Positions 1 to 8,226 of a stretch of DNA of 64,000 nt are shown piece by piece. The position numbers and the translations under genes are program-made. The number at the start of each line of letters is the position of its first letter. Within the stretch, counting starts at the first letter, position 1. The notes beneath the pieces are model-generated. The model did no database searches. It worked only from the letters and a program-made list of their open reading frames with translations, and was not told where the DNA came from. The DNA is from an uncultured Eubacteriales bacterium (GTDB taxonomy: Bacteria > Bacillota > Clostridia > Oscillospirales > Oscillospiraceae). The stretch spans positions 186,001 through 250,000 of the forward strand of contig UQWI01000001.1 of the NCBI GenBank assembly GCA_900544765.1. Reading direction: 5' to 3'.

Positions 1-37
1 GGTTGTTTGACAACGCGGTCAATATCGTCTCAAACAT
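1..37 (-). CDS. Tripartite tricarboxylate transporter TctA, N-terminal fragment (cut by window edge)
   Basis: Only the first 12 codons are inside the window (start MFETILTALSNN). An AAGGAGG ribosome site lies 7 bases before the ATG. The gene follows TctB on the same strand with a 12-base gap. TctB is normally cotranscribed with TctA, the large 12-TM membrane subunit, so TctA is the expected product. The call rests on position and the start; the body of the gene is not visible. Confidence 0.55.
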   Translation of the reverse strand, partial: MFETILTALSNN

Positions 38-49
38 TGCAATCCTCCT

Positions 50-556
50 TTATAAGAAAAGTGTATGCAGAGGTATCTGAAGAACCATAACAAAAACCAC
101 ATACATGCATGCCGTACCTACGGTTGGCACCAGAATCAGCCTGAGTACCCTGCGTTCACCGCAGAGAAATATCGATCCAAACAGGAACAACGCTGACAGT
201 ATTTCAAAGCCGACTATCTCTATCAGTAAACCATACAAAAACATCATCACCGGAATACAAATCATTGCGATGAAGTTTTTCTTTCTCTCCTTAATCTTAG
301 CAATAACAGAATTGAATTTCTCTTTTTCCTCGCTGAGGTCAATCTTGCCGTCAGCAGTTTTATGTGAAACCAACTCTTTTACGGCAGGTACTAATGCGAT
401 AATTGAGAAAACAACAATCGCCAATCCCATTACTGTGGGGAAAACATCTGGACCTATTGGAGTGATTATTGAGAAGTCCGGAAACGTGGCTGCATATATG
501 ACGACGCCTGCGCCCATCAGCAGGAATACCACGCAAACTATAACATTCAGCACCAA
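50..556 (-). CDS. TctB-like small membrane subunit of a tripartite tricarboxylate transporter
   Basis: A 168-residue hydrophobic protein with four to five predicted membrane segments (roughly residues 4-25, 38-58, 95-113, 117-137, 143-165) and a charged cytoplasmic loop in the middle. Size and layout match TctB, which pairs with TctA and a periplasmic or lipoprotein binder to import carboxylates using an ion gradient. The start is TTG at 554-556, with GTG as the next codon, behind a strong TAAGGAGGGG site. It is followed at once by the TctA start. Substrate is unknown; the neighbouring enzymes suggest a sugar acid. The TctC binding protein is not in the window. Confidence 0.75.
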   Translation of the reverse strand: MVLNVIVCVVFLLMGAGVVIYAATFPDFSIITPIGPDVFPTVMGLAIVVFSIIALVPAVKELVSHKTADGKIDLSEEKEKFNSVIAKIKERKKNFIAMICIPVMMFLYGLLIEIVGFEILSALFLFGSIFLCGERRVLRLILVPTVGTACMYVVFVMVLQIPLHTLFL

Positions 557-591
557 TACTCCCCTCCTTATAAAGGAATATCTTTCAGGCC

Positions 592-1620
592 TTAGGCCTT
601 GAGCAAAATTTTAACTATGCCCGGGACTCTGTTCATATACATCTGAAAAGCGTCGTCCGCTTCGGACATAGGAAGCTCATGTGTGACCATCCCGCTGGTA
701 TCCAGCTTGCCGTGGTCAAGCATCCTTATTATCCTGGCGAAGTCCTCTTCATAGTACATGGACGTCCCTGTAATCATCGTCTCTCGGGCGCGGTTCATTT
801 CCACGTTCACCAAAGCGTCAGTGTCAAACATCGCTACACAAATTACCTGACCCTGCTTGCGGGTCATAGCGATAGCCTGGTTTACAAGTGCGTTTACTGG
901 AGCCGTAACGAACACGGCATCGCATCCGCCATCGGATATCTCCAGCACCTTTTCAACCAGCTCCGGGTCACGTGCATCGAGCGTATGAGTAGCGCCCATA
1001 GTCATCGCCCTCTCCAGGTTGAACTCCTGGACATCGGTGCAGATAAGCGGCACCGCTCCAGCCCTTGCAGCCATGATAGCTGTACACAGGCCTATTGCTC
1101 CGGAGCCGAGTACTGTTACTTTGTCTCCGGCGGAGGTTTTGGCCGTCCTGACTGCGTGGAGGCCGACAGCCAGAGGCTCTATCAGCGCGCCGTCCTGCAT
1201 GGAAACGTTATCCGGCAGCATGTATGCCAGGTGTGCAGGCACAACACAGTATTCCGCATAACCGCCCGGCCATTTCTGTGAACCAAATATGGTCTTGCTG
1301 GAGCAGAGGCTGGTTTCGCCCCGGAAGCACTCCGGGCAGTGGCCGCACCCATACATAGGCACTGCGGTTACCCTGTCACCGGTCTTGAAGCGGCTCACGC
1401 CTTCTCCAAGCTCCTCAACGATACCGGATATCTCGTGCCCCATGATGACGGGCGGCACGCGCTTCTTGTGCAGCCCTTTATAGGCGTGCAGCTCAGAACC
1501 GCAAATACCGGCGTAGCATGTCTTTATCAGCAGCTCTCCCGGACCGGGAACCGGCTTTGGAACATCTTTGTACTCGATGTGATAGGGCTCGGTAAGCACT
1601 GCAGCTTTCATAATCGCCAT
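592..1620 (-). CDS. Zinc-dependent medium-chain alcohol/polyol dehydrogenase
   Basis: A 342-residue MDR-superfamily enzyme of the sorbitol/threonine/galactitol dehydrogenase type. Catalytic zinc ligands are visible at C40, H62-E63 and E148. The structural zinc lobe has C92, C95, C98 and C106 (motif CGHCPEC). The NAD(P)-binding Rossmann turn is GSGAIG at 172-177. It would oxidise a secondary alcohol of a sugar, polyol or sugar acid to a ketone in the cytoplasm. It lies between a YhcH-type protein and TctB in the same orientation, so it is part of the sugar-acid operon. A second in-frame ATG lies three codons on. The substrate cannot be told from sequence. Confidence 0.85.
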   Translation of the reverse strand: MAIMKAAVLTEPYHIEYKDVPKPVPGPGELLIKTCYAGICGSELHAYKGLHKKRVPPVIMGHEISGIVEELGEGVSRFKTGDRVTAVPMYGCGHCPECFRGETSLCSSKTIFGSQKWPGGYAEYCVVPAHLAYMLPDNVSMQDGALIEPLAVGLHAVRTAKTSAGDKVTVLGSGAIGLCTAIMAARAGAVPLICTDVQEFNLERAMTMGATHTLDARDPELVEKVLEISDGGCDAVFVTAPVNALVNQAIAMTRKQGQVICVAMFDTDALVNVEMNRARETMITGTSMYYEEDFARIIRMLDHGKLDTSGMVTHELPMSEADDAFQMYMNRVPGIVKILLKA

Positions 1621-1630
1621 GTGCGCCCCC

Positions 1631-2086
1631 TCACCCGTTCAGGCGGATCTTGAACACCGCCTTTCGGATATCGCCGGGGGCTGACGTGCAGAGGCCGGGG
1701 GCGTGTACGTCGTCCGGGAACACGATGACAAAGTGTCCGGGCTTCAGGTCTATTGCGGCCCAGCTGCCGTCGTAGAACCAGACGTCACGCTCAGGTGCGG
1801 CCTCGGTGACCTGCAGGCTGTCGTTCCTGAAGCACCAGCCTACCGTCTCCTCGCCTTCCAACAGCATCTGTATGTCCGCGAAATCGTCATGGGCTTCGAG
1901 CTTGGCGTCGCTCTGCGGCTTTGTACGCATGTGCTTTACGTTTACACGCACGTCCTGCCCGTCGATGAGCACATTGCCGTCCTCGAGCATATCAAAGTCG
2001 GTACCGGCGATGAAGCGCAGCGCCTTGTCCAGCCCTTCGTTTATCCCGAGGTAGTCGAGCGCATGTTCTTTGTTAGTCACTATCAT
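1631..2086 (-). CDS. YhcH/YjgK/YiaL (DUF386) family protein
   Basis: A 151-residue protein of the YhcH/YiaL cupin-like family, which occurs in sialic acid and sugar-acid operons and has been linked to sugar anomer or isomer handling. The start MIVTNKEHALDYLG is chosen because GGAGG lies 9 bases upstream; longer readings run into the preceding gene. The acidic and His-containing barrel motifs (VKHMRTKP, FPDDVHAPG, AVFKIRL) are visible. It lies 20 bases after the 2-hydroxyacid dehydrogenase and 10 bases before the alcohol dehydrogenase. The biochemical role of the family is not firmly settled, so the function within this pathway is inferred. Confidence 0.8.
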   Translation of the reverse strand: MIVTNKEHALDYLGINEGLDKALRFIAGTDFDMLEDGNVLIDGQDVRVNVKHMRTKPQSDAKLEAHDDFADIQMLLEGEETVGWCFRNDSLQVTEAAPERDVWFYDGSWAAIDLKPGHFVIVFPDDVHAPGLCTSAPGDIRKAVFKIRLNG

Positions 2087-2106
2087 AAGCTCTGCCTCCG
2101 GATACC

Positions 2107-3042
2107 TCAGTACTTGTAAAGGTACTTGGGCTCGCGGCCCTCGAGGACGTCTATCAGGCCCTCGACCGCCCACATGGCCATGTTGTACATGGACTCCCAG
2201 GTGTTCGCGGCCACATGCGGGAAGCCGATAAAGTTGTCCAGTTTGTTCAGCGGGCTGCCGAAAGAGTTCTTCTCATCTACAAACACGTCAGAGCCGCAGG
2301 CACGCAGCTTGCCGCTGGTCAGCGCTTCGTACAGCGCATCCTCGTCCACAATTGCGCCCCTGGCCGTGTTGACAAGTATCGCGCCCGGCTTGAAGTGTGT
2401 GAACATCTCGGCGTTGAACAGCTTCTCGGTCGCCGGTGTGAGCGGGCAGTTGATGCTCACCACATCGCTGCGCTCAACCAGCTCTTCCACGGTCTCAACC
2501 TTCTCGATACCCTTATCCGCCAGTTTCTCGGCCGGTGTGTGAGGAGCGTAGCCCAGGATATCGCAGCCGAAAGCGCCCTTGAACATTCCTGCAAGAGTAG
2601 TGCCGATGCGTCCCGAGGCTCCGACTATGCCTACCGTCTTTCCACGCATCTCGTTGCCGCGCATAGACACCGGGCCGAGCTCGGCGAAGCCCTTCGTTTT
2701 CTGGATGTACTCTGTTGTGTAAACGTTGCGCATAAGGGTCAGAGCCATCGTAAACGCGAACTCAGCCACCGAGAAAGTGTTGGCCCCGGGCGTATACACT
2801 ATCGGTATACCGAACTCCTTGCAGGCCGCCACATCCAGGATGTCCATTCCGACACCGTGGCGAGCGATTACCTTGCACTTCTTGGCCCGCGATATCTGCT
2901 CGCGGTTGAGATGATGCGCTCGGAGCAGGATGCCGTCCAGCTCCTCAATGTGGTCGAAGTTGTCTACCACGTCCGCGAAATCCCTGAGTTTCTTCTCCGC
3001 GTCGGGATGGATAACTTCAGCCATATAAACTTTGTATCTCAT
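2107..3042 (-). CDS. D-isomer-specific 2-hydroxyacid dehydrogenase (PGDH-like)
   Basis: A 311-residue NAD-dependent D-2-hydroxyacid dehydrogenase. The nucleotide-binding turn GIVGASGRIG is at residues 138-147. The catalytic set appears as R228 (NTARGAIVDE), an acidic residue in SDVFVDE (about 252-257) and H276 (FPHVAAN). The size fits single-domain-pair reductases such as glyoxylate/hydroxypyruvate reductase or phosphoglycerate dehydrogenase without an ACT domain. In this cluster it more likely interconverts a 2-keto and 2-hydroxy sugar acid than makes serine. It starts behind GGAGGTAATTGCAGCG. A gap with two dyads separates it from the upstream HAD gene, so it may head its own transcription unit. 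Confidence 0.85.
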   Translation of the reverse strand: MRYKVYMAEVIHPDAEKKLRDFADVVDNFDHIEELDGILLRAHHLNREQISRAKKCKVIARHGVGMDILDVAACKEFGIPIVYTPGANTFSVAEFAFTMALTLMRNVYTTEYIQKTKGFAELGPVSMRGNEMRGKTVGIVGASGRIGTTLAGMFKGAFGCDILGYAPHTPAEKLADKGIEKVETVEELVERSDVVSINCPLTPATEKLFNAEMFTHFKPGAILVNTARGAIVDEDALYEALTSGKLRACGSDVFVDEKNSFGSPLNKLDNFIGFPHVAANTWESMYNMAMWAVEGLIDVLEGREPKYLYKY

Positions 3043-3124
3043 CTCGCTGCAATTACCTCCAATCGTGTGATTTATCTACCACCAGCCATAATTGCCGGAT
3101 ATGTACTCGAAAACATGTTAAATA

Positions 3125-3185
3125 TGACATTTTTGTCAAAATACTTAGTTATTTTTTAATTTTAAACAATGTTATTCAACATTGT
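3125..3185. promoter_or_regulatory. Two perfect dyads in the gap upstream of the dehydrogenase gene
   Basis: Within the 229-base AT-rich gap between 3042 and 3272 there is a 14-bp dyad, TGACATTTTTGTCA, at 3125-3138 and a 20-bp dyad, ACAATGTTATTCAACATTGT (8-bp arms, 4-bp spacer), at 3166-3185. On the minus strand a TTGACA hexamer overlaps the first dyad. Both fit operator sites for a dimeric repressor controlling the 2107-3042 transcription unit. The regulator is not identifiable here. No gene is seen in this gap. Confidence 0.45.
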
Positions 3186-3271
3186 CGTCCCTCTTATGTA
3201 TAAATGATACTACATTCAGGGCGATTTGTATAATCTCAATATATTATTGCATCCATTACCTGAAATTATGG

Positions 3272-4153
3272 TTAATGCTGCCCCAGGACGTATTTCTCTA
3301 TAAACCAGGCCACGCCGTCCTCGGTATTAGGACGTGTGACATAAGCTGCCGCGGCCTTCGCCTCGTCCACGCCGTTGAGCATGGCTACGGAATTTGGGAA
3401 CGCCGAGAGCATGCCGACGTCGTTGCTCCAATCTCCGAAACAACAGATTTCCTCGCGTCTTAGCCCGAGCTGATGCGCAAGATTTTTCAGTGCCTCTCCC
3501 TTTGAGGCCTCGCAGCGCACTATGGATATGGAACTGCCCTCGGAGCAGTCCGTGCGGACTTCCGGATAGGCGGCCAGCAGGCGCTCGACCTTCTCTCGCA
3601 GGGCGCTGTCCGGGTTGTCTATAAATATCTTGTAGACGTGCTCGGACGCTATGTACCCTGGCGTGGTATCCTCATAAACCGAGGTCGGCACCGGCCGTTC
3701 CCCGTGTGCGGCGGCGAGGCGGTTATACAGCTCAAAGCGCCACATCCTGTGCGTATCCCGGCGCATGTAGCAGGACTTTGAGGTGTAAACGGTGTAGTCC
3801 GCGCCCATGTTATGGCAGGCCTCGCAGAGTCCGGCGGCGTAGTCACGGGACAAAGGCAGCTCATATATAGGCGCGCTGCCGTCCATTCGCTGAACGACCG
3901 CTCCCTCCAAAGCGATAAGTGGTACGGAGCTTATCCCTGCCTCGGCGCAGTATACGCCGAGCATCATCGGCGTCCGTGCGGAAGCTATGGTATACGCTAT
4001 ACCTCGCCTGCGCAGCTCTGCAAAAGCGCGAAGCGTATCGCCGCTGAACTCCTTGTTGTCGTTCAGGGCAGTCCCGTCCATGTCGCAGACAACCAGTTTT
4101 ATCCCCTCAAGAGGCTTCTCGGGCAGGCGAAGCGCCTCACAGCCCATTTCCAT
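3272..4153 (-). CDS. Cof-type HAD-IIB family phosphatase
   Basis: A 293-residue HAD hydrolase. Motif I is D24-M-D26-G-T, motif II is the TIASAR stretch, a C2B cap lies in the middle, and motif IV is CFGDWSNDVGML near the C-terminus. Members dephosphorylate sugar phosphates and flavin or nucleotide phosphates. The start ATG at 4151-4153 is preferred because a GGAAGGG site lies upstream; an earlier TTG has no ribosome site. It lies between the KDG-type kinase and the dehydrogenase on the same strand, which suggests it trims a phosphosugar overflow product of the pathway. The exact substrate is unknown. Confidence 0.8.
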   Translation of the reverse strand: MEMGCEALRLPEKPLEGIKLVVCDMDGTALNDNKEFSGDTLRAFAELRRRGIAYTIASARTPMMLGVYCAEAGISSVPLIALEGAVVQRMDGSAPIYELPLSRDYAAGLCEACHNMGADYTVYTSKSCYMRRDTHRMWRFELYNRLAAAHGERPVPTSVYEDTTPGYIASEHVYKIFIDNPDSALREKVERLLAAYPEVRTDCSEGSSISIVRCEASKGEALKNLAHQLGLRREEICCFGDWSNDVGMLSAFPNSVAMLNGVDEAKAAAAYVTRPNTEDGVAWFIEKYVLGQH

Positions 4154-4252
4154 AATCCGACACACCCTTCCCAAAAGGCTGAATCAAAAAATGGACCCCC
4201 ACATCTGTGGTCATATCCGCAGACATAGGGGCCCAGGGAGGCCGCTGTCCGA

Positions 4253-5203
4253 TTATCTCGTGGCAGACACCTTACCGGCCATATATTTCATGACCTGATC
4301 ATAGGTGGGCAGAGCCTCGATGTTTCCGGGCGCGGAAACAGCCATTGCGCCGATAGCGTTCGCATACCTGAGCGTCTCCTCCAGGCTCCAGCCCTTGAGC
4401 GAAGCGGAGATGACGCCGGCCGCGAAGGAATCGCCCGCGCCGAAAGCGTCGACAACGTGGTCGACTTTAAATCCGGGCGAGAACACGCGCTGCCCACCCT
4501 GATAGCCAATTGCGCCGTCAGGTCCTATCTTAACTATTACCGTGCCGACGCCGCGGCCCATGAGCTCGGCTGCTATGTCGTCGGGTTCGCTCTTACCGAG
4601 CAGCAATTCGCCCTCGTCACGCCCGGGCAGTGCAATATCGACCAGCTCCCATATGGAGTTGATGGTCTCTCGCGCCTGCTCAATTGACCACATCTTCAGA
4701 CGCAGGTTCGGGTCAAATACGACCTTGACTCCGTGCTCCTTCGCTATGCGCATCGCTCTGATAACCGTAGCGGCCGCATCAGGGCTGATGGCCAAAGTGA
4801 TACCGGTGACGTGCAGGTACTTGGCCCCGGCGATGTACTCCTCGTCGAGCTGCTCCGGCTTCATGGCGCTGGCCGCGGAGTTCTTCCTGTAGTAGAAGTT
4901 GCGGTACTCGCCGTTGCCGGCCGGCTGCCGGAAGAATATTCCCGTGGGGCGCTCGCTGTCGGTGGCGACGCGGCTCATGTCGACGCCCTCGCCCATGAAG
5001 GTGCGGCGAACGAGCATGCCGAACTCGTCATCGCCAAGGCTGCTTATCCAGCCGGCCGTATGTCCCTGCCGGACGACGCCCACGGCCACCGTAGTCTCGG
5101 CGCCGCCGGTGTGGCAGGTGTAGTTGCTCGCATAACGCAGAGGCCCGTTTGAAACGCTGTCAAAAACCACCATGGTTTCGCCAATGGTGACGAGTTCAGG
5201 CAT
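4253..5203 (-). CDS. PfkB-family sugar kinase, 2-keto-3-deoxygluconate kinase-like
   Basis: A 316-residue ribokinase/PfkB-family kinase. The N-terminal substrate region has HTGGAETTVA (residues 31-40). The C-terminal signature DAFGAGDSFAAG carries the anion hole and catalytic base D258. The overall pattern (GETM, GGAETT, FDPNLR, LPGRDE) resembles KDG kinases, which make 2-keto-3-deoxy-6-phosphogluconate. The gene lies 40 bases after a DapA/KDG-aldolase-type gene. Kinase plus aldolase is the classic pairing for uronate or hexonate breakdown, and this supports the KDG kinase call. Fructokinase or another sugar kinase remains possible. Confidence 0.8.
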   Translation of the reverse strand: MPELVTIGETMVVFDSVSNGPLRYASNYTCHTGGAETTVAVGVVRQGHTAGWISSLGDDEFGMLVRRTFMGEGVDMSRVATDSERPTGIFFRQPAGNGEYRNFYYRKNSAASAMKPEQLDEEYIAGAKYLHVTGITLAISPDAAATVIRAMRIAKEHGVKVVFDPNLRLKMWSIEQARETINSIWELVDIALPGRDEGELLLGKSEPDDIAAELMGRGVGTVIVKIGPDGAIGYQGGQRVFSPGFKVDHVVDAFGAGDSFAAGVISASLKGWSLEETLRYANAIGAMAVSAPGNIEALPTYDQVMKYMAGKVSATR

Positions 5204-5243
5204 GTCTATCGCTCCCGTCTCTTTAAGATTCTTTATTTACGGC

Positions 5244-6134
5244 TCAGCCGATGAGCATCTTGGTCTCGGTCAGCACCTTGCGGATGCGCTCAACCTCTTC
5301 CTCAGGCAGGGGCAGGAACGGACGCCTGGGTAGGCCGATATCTACGCCGAGCATCGGCAGTACGGCGTGATAGAACGGAACGGGGATGCCGCTGCCGGTC
5401 ACGCTGCGGAGCATGTTGGCCTTGAGCTGTAGGTCGCGGGCCTCGGCAAACTTGCCTTCCGTGCACTTGGTGTAGATGTCCTTGATGAACTCGGGGAAAG
5501 CGTTGGACAGGCCGGAGACACAGCCGTGTGCGCCGCCGACTACTGCGGGCAGCAGGTGGGTCTGAGAGCCGATGAGGAAGAGGAAGCCTTCCTTCTTGAC
5601 CTTAGCCATGAAGTCGTAGAACAGGCTGATGTCGGCGCTGCTGTCCTTTACGCCCTCGAGGCCGATGTCGGCGAGCTCAGCGAGGAAGTCGCCGCTGATG
5701 CAGAAGTTGCTGTACTTGGGGTTGTTGTAGGCAATAACAGGCAGGTCTACGTTCTTGATGAGGTCGGCGTAGTACTGCTTGATGACATTGGGGGTGTGGC
5801 GGTAGTAGAACGGTGTCACCGCGGCCAGGGCGTCGGCGCCGACCTTCTCGGCGTGCTGAGCCAGCTCAATGGTGTCGGTCAGGTTGGTGGTGCCGATGTG
5901 CATTATAACAGGGACGCGGCCCGCGCAGGTCTTGATGGTCACCTCGGCGAGGGTCTTCCTCTGGGCCACGGTCATTATGGGGCCGCTGCCGTAGGAGCCG
6001 CCAACAAACAGGCCGTCAACCTTATCGCACAGATAGTTGATGTAGTTTTCAAGCTTGGCTACATCGACCTCACCATCCGCGTCAAACGGGGTGATAACTG
6101 CCGGATAAACACCTGAGAATTTCTTAACGTCCAT
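5244..6134 (-). CDS. Dihydrodipicolinate synthase/KDG aldolase family lyase
   Basis: A 296-residue class I aldolase of the DapA/NanA/KdgA superfamily. The Schiff-base lysine is K163 (GVKDSS) and the catalytic tyrosine is Y136 (AYNNP). The substrate loop GGSYGSG at 45-51 replaces the GTTGE of DapA, which argues against lysine biosynthesis and for a 2-keto-3-deoxy acid or N-acetylneuraminate-type substrate. It is the first gene of the operon behind a GGAGA site and a recognisable promoter with a LysR box upstream. With the neighbouring kinase it would cleave a keto-deoxy sugar acid to pyruvate and an aldehyde. Confidence 0.85.
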   Translation of the reverse strand: MDVKKFSGVYPAVITPFDADGEVDVAKLENYINYLCDKVDGLFVGGSYGSGPIMTVAQRKTLAEVTIKTCAGRVPVIMHIGTTNLTDTIELAQHAEKVGADALAAVTPFYYRHTPNVIKQYYADLIKNVDLPVIAYNNPKYSNFCISGDFLAELADIGLEGVKDSSADISLFYDFMAKVKKEGFLFLIGSQTHLLPAVVGGAHGCVSGLSNAFPEFIKDIYTKCTEGKFAEARDLQLKANMLRSVTGSGIPVPFYHAVLPMLGVDIGLPRRPFLPLPEEEVERIRKVLTETKMLIG

Positions 6135-6210
6135 TTCTTTGCTCTCCTTTTTGAAGTGTTGTTTTTTGCCTAAAGTTCGCCTTGAGTGGCGCCCTTTTTT
6201 CTATGACAAG

Positions 6211-6239
6211 AACATAACACATAAACAAAGAAATGAAAA
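6211..6239 (-). promoter_or_regulatory. Promoter of the sugar-acid operon
   Basis: On the minus strand a TTTTCA -35 box (6234-6239) and a TATGTT -10 box (6211-6216) are separated by 17 bases, upstream of the aldolase gene. The -35 is weak, as expected for an activated promoter. Predicted start of transcription is near 6204. Confidence 0.55.
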
Positions 6240-6261
6240 ATACCGTTTCGTCATCAAATCA

Positions 6262-6276
6262 ATAACTTAAAGTTAT
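6262..6276. promoter_or_regulatory. LysR-type T-N11-A operator
   Basis: The perfect dyad ATAACTTAAAGTTAT fits the LysR consensus T-N11-A. Its centre is about 65 bases upstream of the predicted transcription start of the sugar-acid operon, the usual place for the recognition site of a LysR activator. The LysR gene lies next to it. Confidence 0.6.
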
Positions 6277-6343
6277 CATAGCTTGACGCCGGCCGTCTGC
6301 GAGCGCCTATTTAAAGGCGCGTTCGCTGTTGTTTGTCCTGTCC

Positions 6344-7255
6344 TCAGGCCGTACTGTTCTTCTCTCCTGCCAGGATGCCCACATGTTCTTTGGCGTAGCT
6401 CAAAAAGCTTTTCAGGTTCTGGCTGAAATACTTGTTTTCAACATAAGCTACCCGTATGTACAGAAGCAGCGGGCGCTCAAACACGTTCAGTGCGCGGAAT
6501 CGTCCGTTCTCGAGGCGCTTTCTGACCGAGAGTTTGCTCAGCACGCCTACGCCGAGGCCTGCGTCCACGGCGTTTTTTATGGTCTGCGTGTTGTGGCAGG
6601 ACCAGGCGGGGTTCCAGTGGATGTTGTTTTTCTCCATCTCGAGCGCGAAGATTTCTCTGGTGTGGCTGCCCTTCTCACGGACTATGAAGTCCAGGCCGTC
6701 CAGGTCCGCCAGAGTGACGTTCTCCTTGCCGTACAGCTCATGCAGGCGGTTTACTACGAGCAATATGTCTGTACTGCCCACTATATCGGACTTTATGTCC
6801 ATGCTCGTCAGGCGGCCCTCGACGAAAGCTATGTCCAGGCGACCCTGGAGCAGGGCCTGTTCTATGACCGGCGTGTTGTCAACCAGAGCCTCTATGCGCA
6901 CGGAGTCGTTCTCCGCACAGAAGCCTGATACAATTTCGCTGAGAATGCTTGTCCCGATGGTTATGCTCGCGCCTACTCGTATCAAGTCCTTTGTGTTGCG
7001 CGCCCTCATGTTTGTGTCTATTGTGTCCAGCAGGTTCACCACCTGCTTTGAATACTCGTAGAGGTTCGCGCCCTCCGGCGTGAGATACAGCGCCTTGTTC
7101 CATCGTTCAAACAGCTTGACGCCGTAATCCTGCTCGATGTCGTGGATAGTCTTGCTGATAGCCGGCTGCGACACAAACAGCTCCTTCGACGCCTTGGTCA
7201 TGTTCATGTGTTTGCAGACCTCGTAGAATACTCGCAGATGCCTCTCAGTTATCAT
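6344..7255 (-). CDS. LysR-family transcriptional regulator of the sugar-acid cluster
   Basis: A 303-residue LysR protein. The N-terminal winged helix-turn-helix covers about residues 1-60 (MTKASKELFVSQPAISKTI), followed by a linker helix and a two-lobed effector domain (about 85-295). The start MITERHLRVF is chosen because GGAAGGA lies 9 bases upstream; a longer reading adds nine unconvincing residues. It is encoded just upstream of and in the same direction as the aldolase-kinase operon, and a T-N11-A dyad at 6262-6276 suggests it activates that operon. The inducer is probably a pathway sugar acid (inference). Confidence 0.85.
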   Translation of the reverse strand: MITERHLRVFYEVCKHMNMTKASKELFVSQPAISKTIHDIEQDYGVKLFERWNKALYLTPEGANLYEYSKQVVNLLDTIDTNMRARNTKDLIRVGASITIGTSILSEIVSGFCAENDSVRIEALVDNTPVIEQALLQGRLDIAFVEGRLTSMDIKSDIVGSTDILLVVNRLHELYGKENVTLADLDGLDFIVREKGSHTREIFALEMEKNNIHWNPAWSCHNTQTIKNAVDAGLGVGVLSKLSVRKRLENGRFRALNVFERPLLLYIRVAYVENKYFSQNLKSFLSYAKEHVGILAGEKNSTA

Positions 7256-7298
7256 ATTTTCACGTCCTTCCGAAATACCCAAGCTCCATGGTATGTAC

Positions 7299-7383
7299 GT
7301 TATAGCACATCTTCAATAAAATGAAAACACCGTTTTCTCGGTTTTCTAGCTTTTTACATAAGCAGAAGTTATTGAAACAATAA
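7299..7383 (-). promoter_or_regulatory. Promoter and dyad upstream of the LysR gene
   Basis: On the minus strand, TTTTCA (7322-7327) and TATAAC (7299-7304) are spaced by 17 bases, the same -35 hexamer as the target operon. A T-N11-A-type dyad, TTATTGAAACAATAA, lies at 7369-7383 and could serve autoregulation. Confidence 0.45.
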
Positions 7384-7454
7384 AAAAACGGTTGTTGTCT
7401 AAGCAATTCCCTTGTGATATTTTAAGATTAACATAGCAACTAGTTGGCGCAAAA

Positions 7455-7559
7455 ATGCTAAATAAGACTTGCATTTACTACGCCATCGTCTCCGGAGACT
7501 ACCGGCGCGAGCTGAGAGCGCTGGCACAAATTATGGGTTTTGAATACCTGGAGGCATAA
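7455..7559 (+). pseudogene. Short open frame, likely 3' remnant of a lost gene
   Basis: A 34-codon frame (MLNKTCIYYAIVSGDYRREL at the start, ending IMGFEYLEA) with no ribosome binding site and an in-frame stop at 7434. It is followed 24 bases later by a strong intrinsic terminator on the same strand. The charged, helix-like end followed by a terminator looks like the tail of a once longer enzyme. I do not recognise the family. It could also be a genuine small peptide, but the missing ribosome site argues against that. Confidence 0.3.
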
Positions 7560-7582
7560 ACCTCTTTACCATTCACACTCTG

Positions 7583-7625
7583 CGGCGCCTGGCACTTTGG
7601 ATGTGCCGGGCGCCGTGTATTTATT
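7583..7625 (+). terminator. Intrinsic terminator
   Basis: Stem CGGCGCCTGGCAC (7583-7595) pairs with GTGCCGGGCGCCG (7603-7615) with one G-U pair and a 7-base loop, followed by a T-rich run. It ends the short plus-strand frame. Confidence 0.7.
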
Positions 7626-8161
7626 GCCTATTCCCTCCGGCTTTAGCTTATATAGTTAGCGCACAATTAATAGTATAACCGTGTATATTTTGGCAATTTT
7701 CGCGCCAATTTTCATATATTAGCGACATTATAGCACATATCTGTTCAAATATCCACGTTTTCATCATTGGTTGAATTATTTACCTGTTTTAGTATCAGTC
7801 GTGTTTTGATATAGTTTCCATTCGAGGTATTAGCAGATGGGAGATTTGACATGCTCCCAAGCAATGCGCGTGTTGTTGGCAAGACGATTGTTGTTTTCTG
7901 TCAGCTTGTCCACGCATAGTATAAGACAGTATGTGCCAAACTTCCAAGCAGCGAAGTCCGTCCATTTGTACATGGGCGGGTCTCTGTCAAAGTTACTTGT
8001 ATTTACGACGGTTTCCCGTCCAGCTAATTGAGCGGCTGCTCTGCCTTCTCGCTGTTAAATACGCCGCACACGCAGGGCTCTGCCAACTTCTCAGCAGCCC
8101 GCAAGCGTTCCGTCAATGACTAATTCAGCACATGGATCTCTCAGACTACCTGGCTTAAACC
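7626..8161. other. Gene-poor AT-rich spacer
   Basis: I see no convincing gene in these 536 bases. There are short frames on both strands. One is a minus-strand frame open for 75 codons (7830-8054), whose only ATG is at 7971-7973 without a ribosome site. With the upstream remnant this reads as a decayed locus. Confidence 0.5.
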
Positions 8162-8207
8162 AAAACGGCCTCCGGAAGAGAATATCTTCACCGAGGCCGT
8201 TTTATTT
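8162..8207 (-). terminator. Bidirectional intrinsic terminator
   Basis: AAAACGGCCTC (8162-8172) pairs with GAGGCCGTTTT (8193-8203), with T-rich flanks on both strands. It lies 24 bases downstream of the LysR stop codon. Confidence 0.75.
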
Positions 8208-8226
8208 TAGCTTATTTATATGAAAC

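Noticed and set aside
7837..8119. Two short plus-strand frames in the gene-poor spacer
   Set aside because: No ribosome site, no family resemblance, and they overlap each other in different frames.
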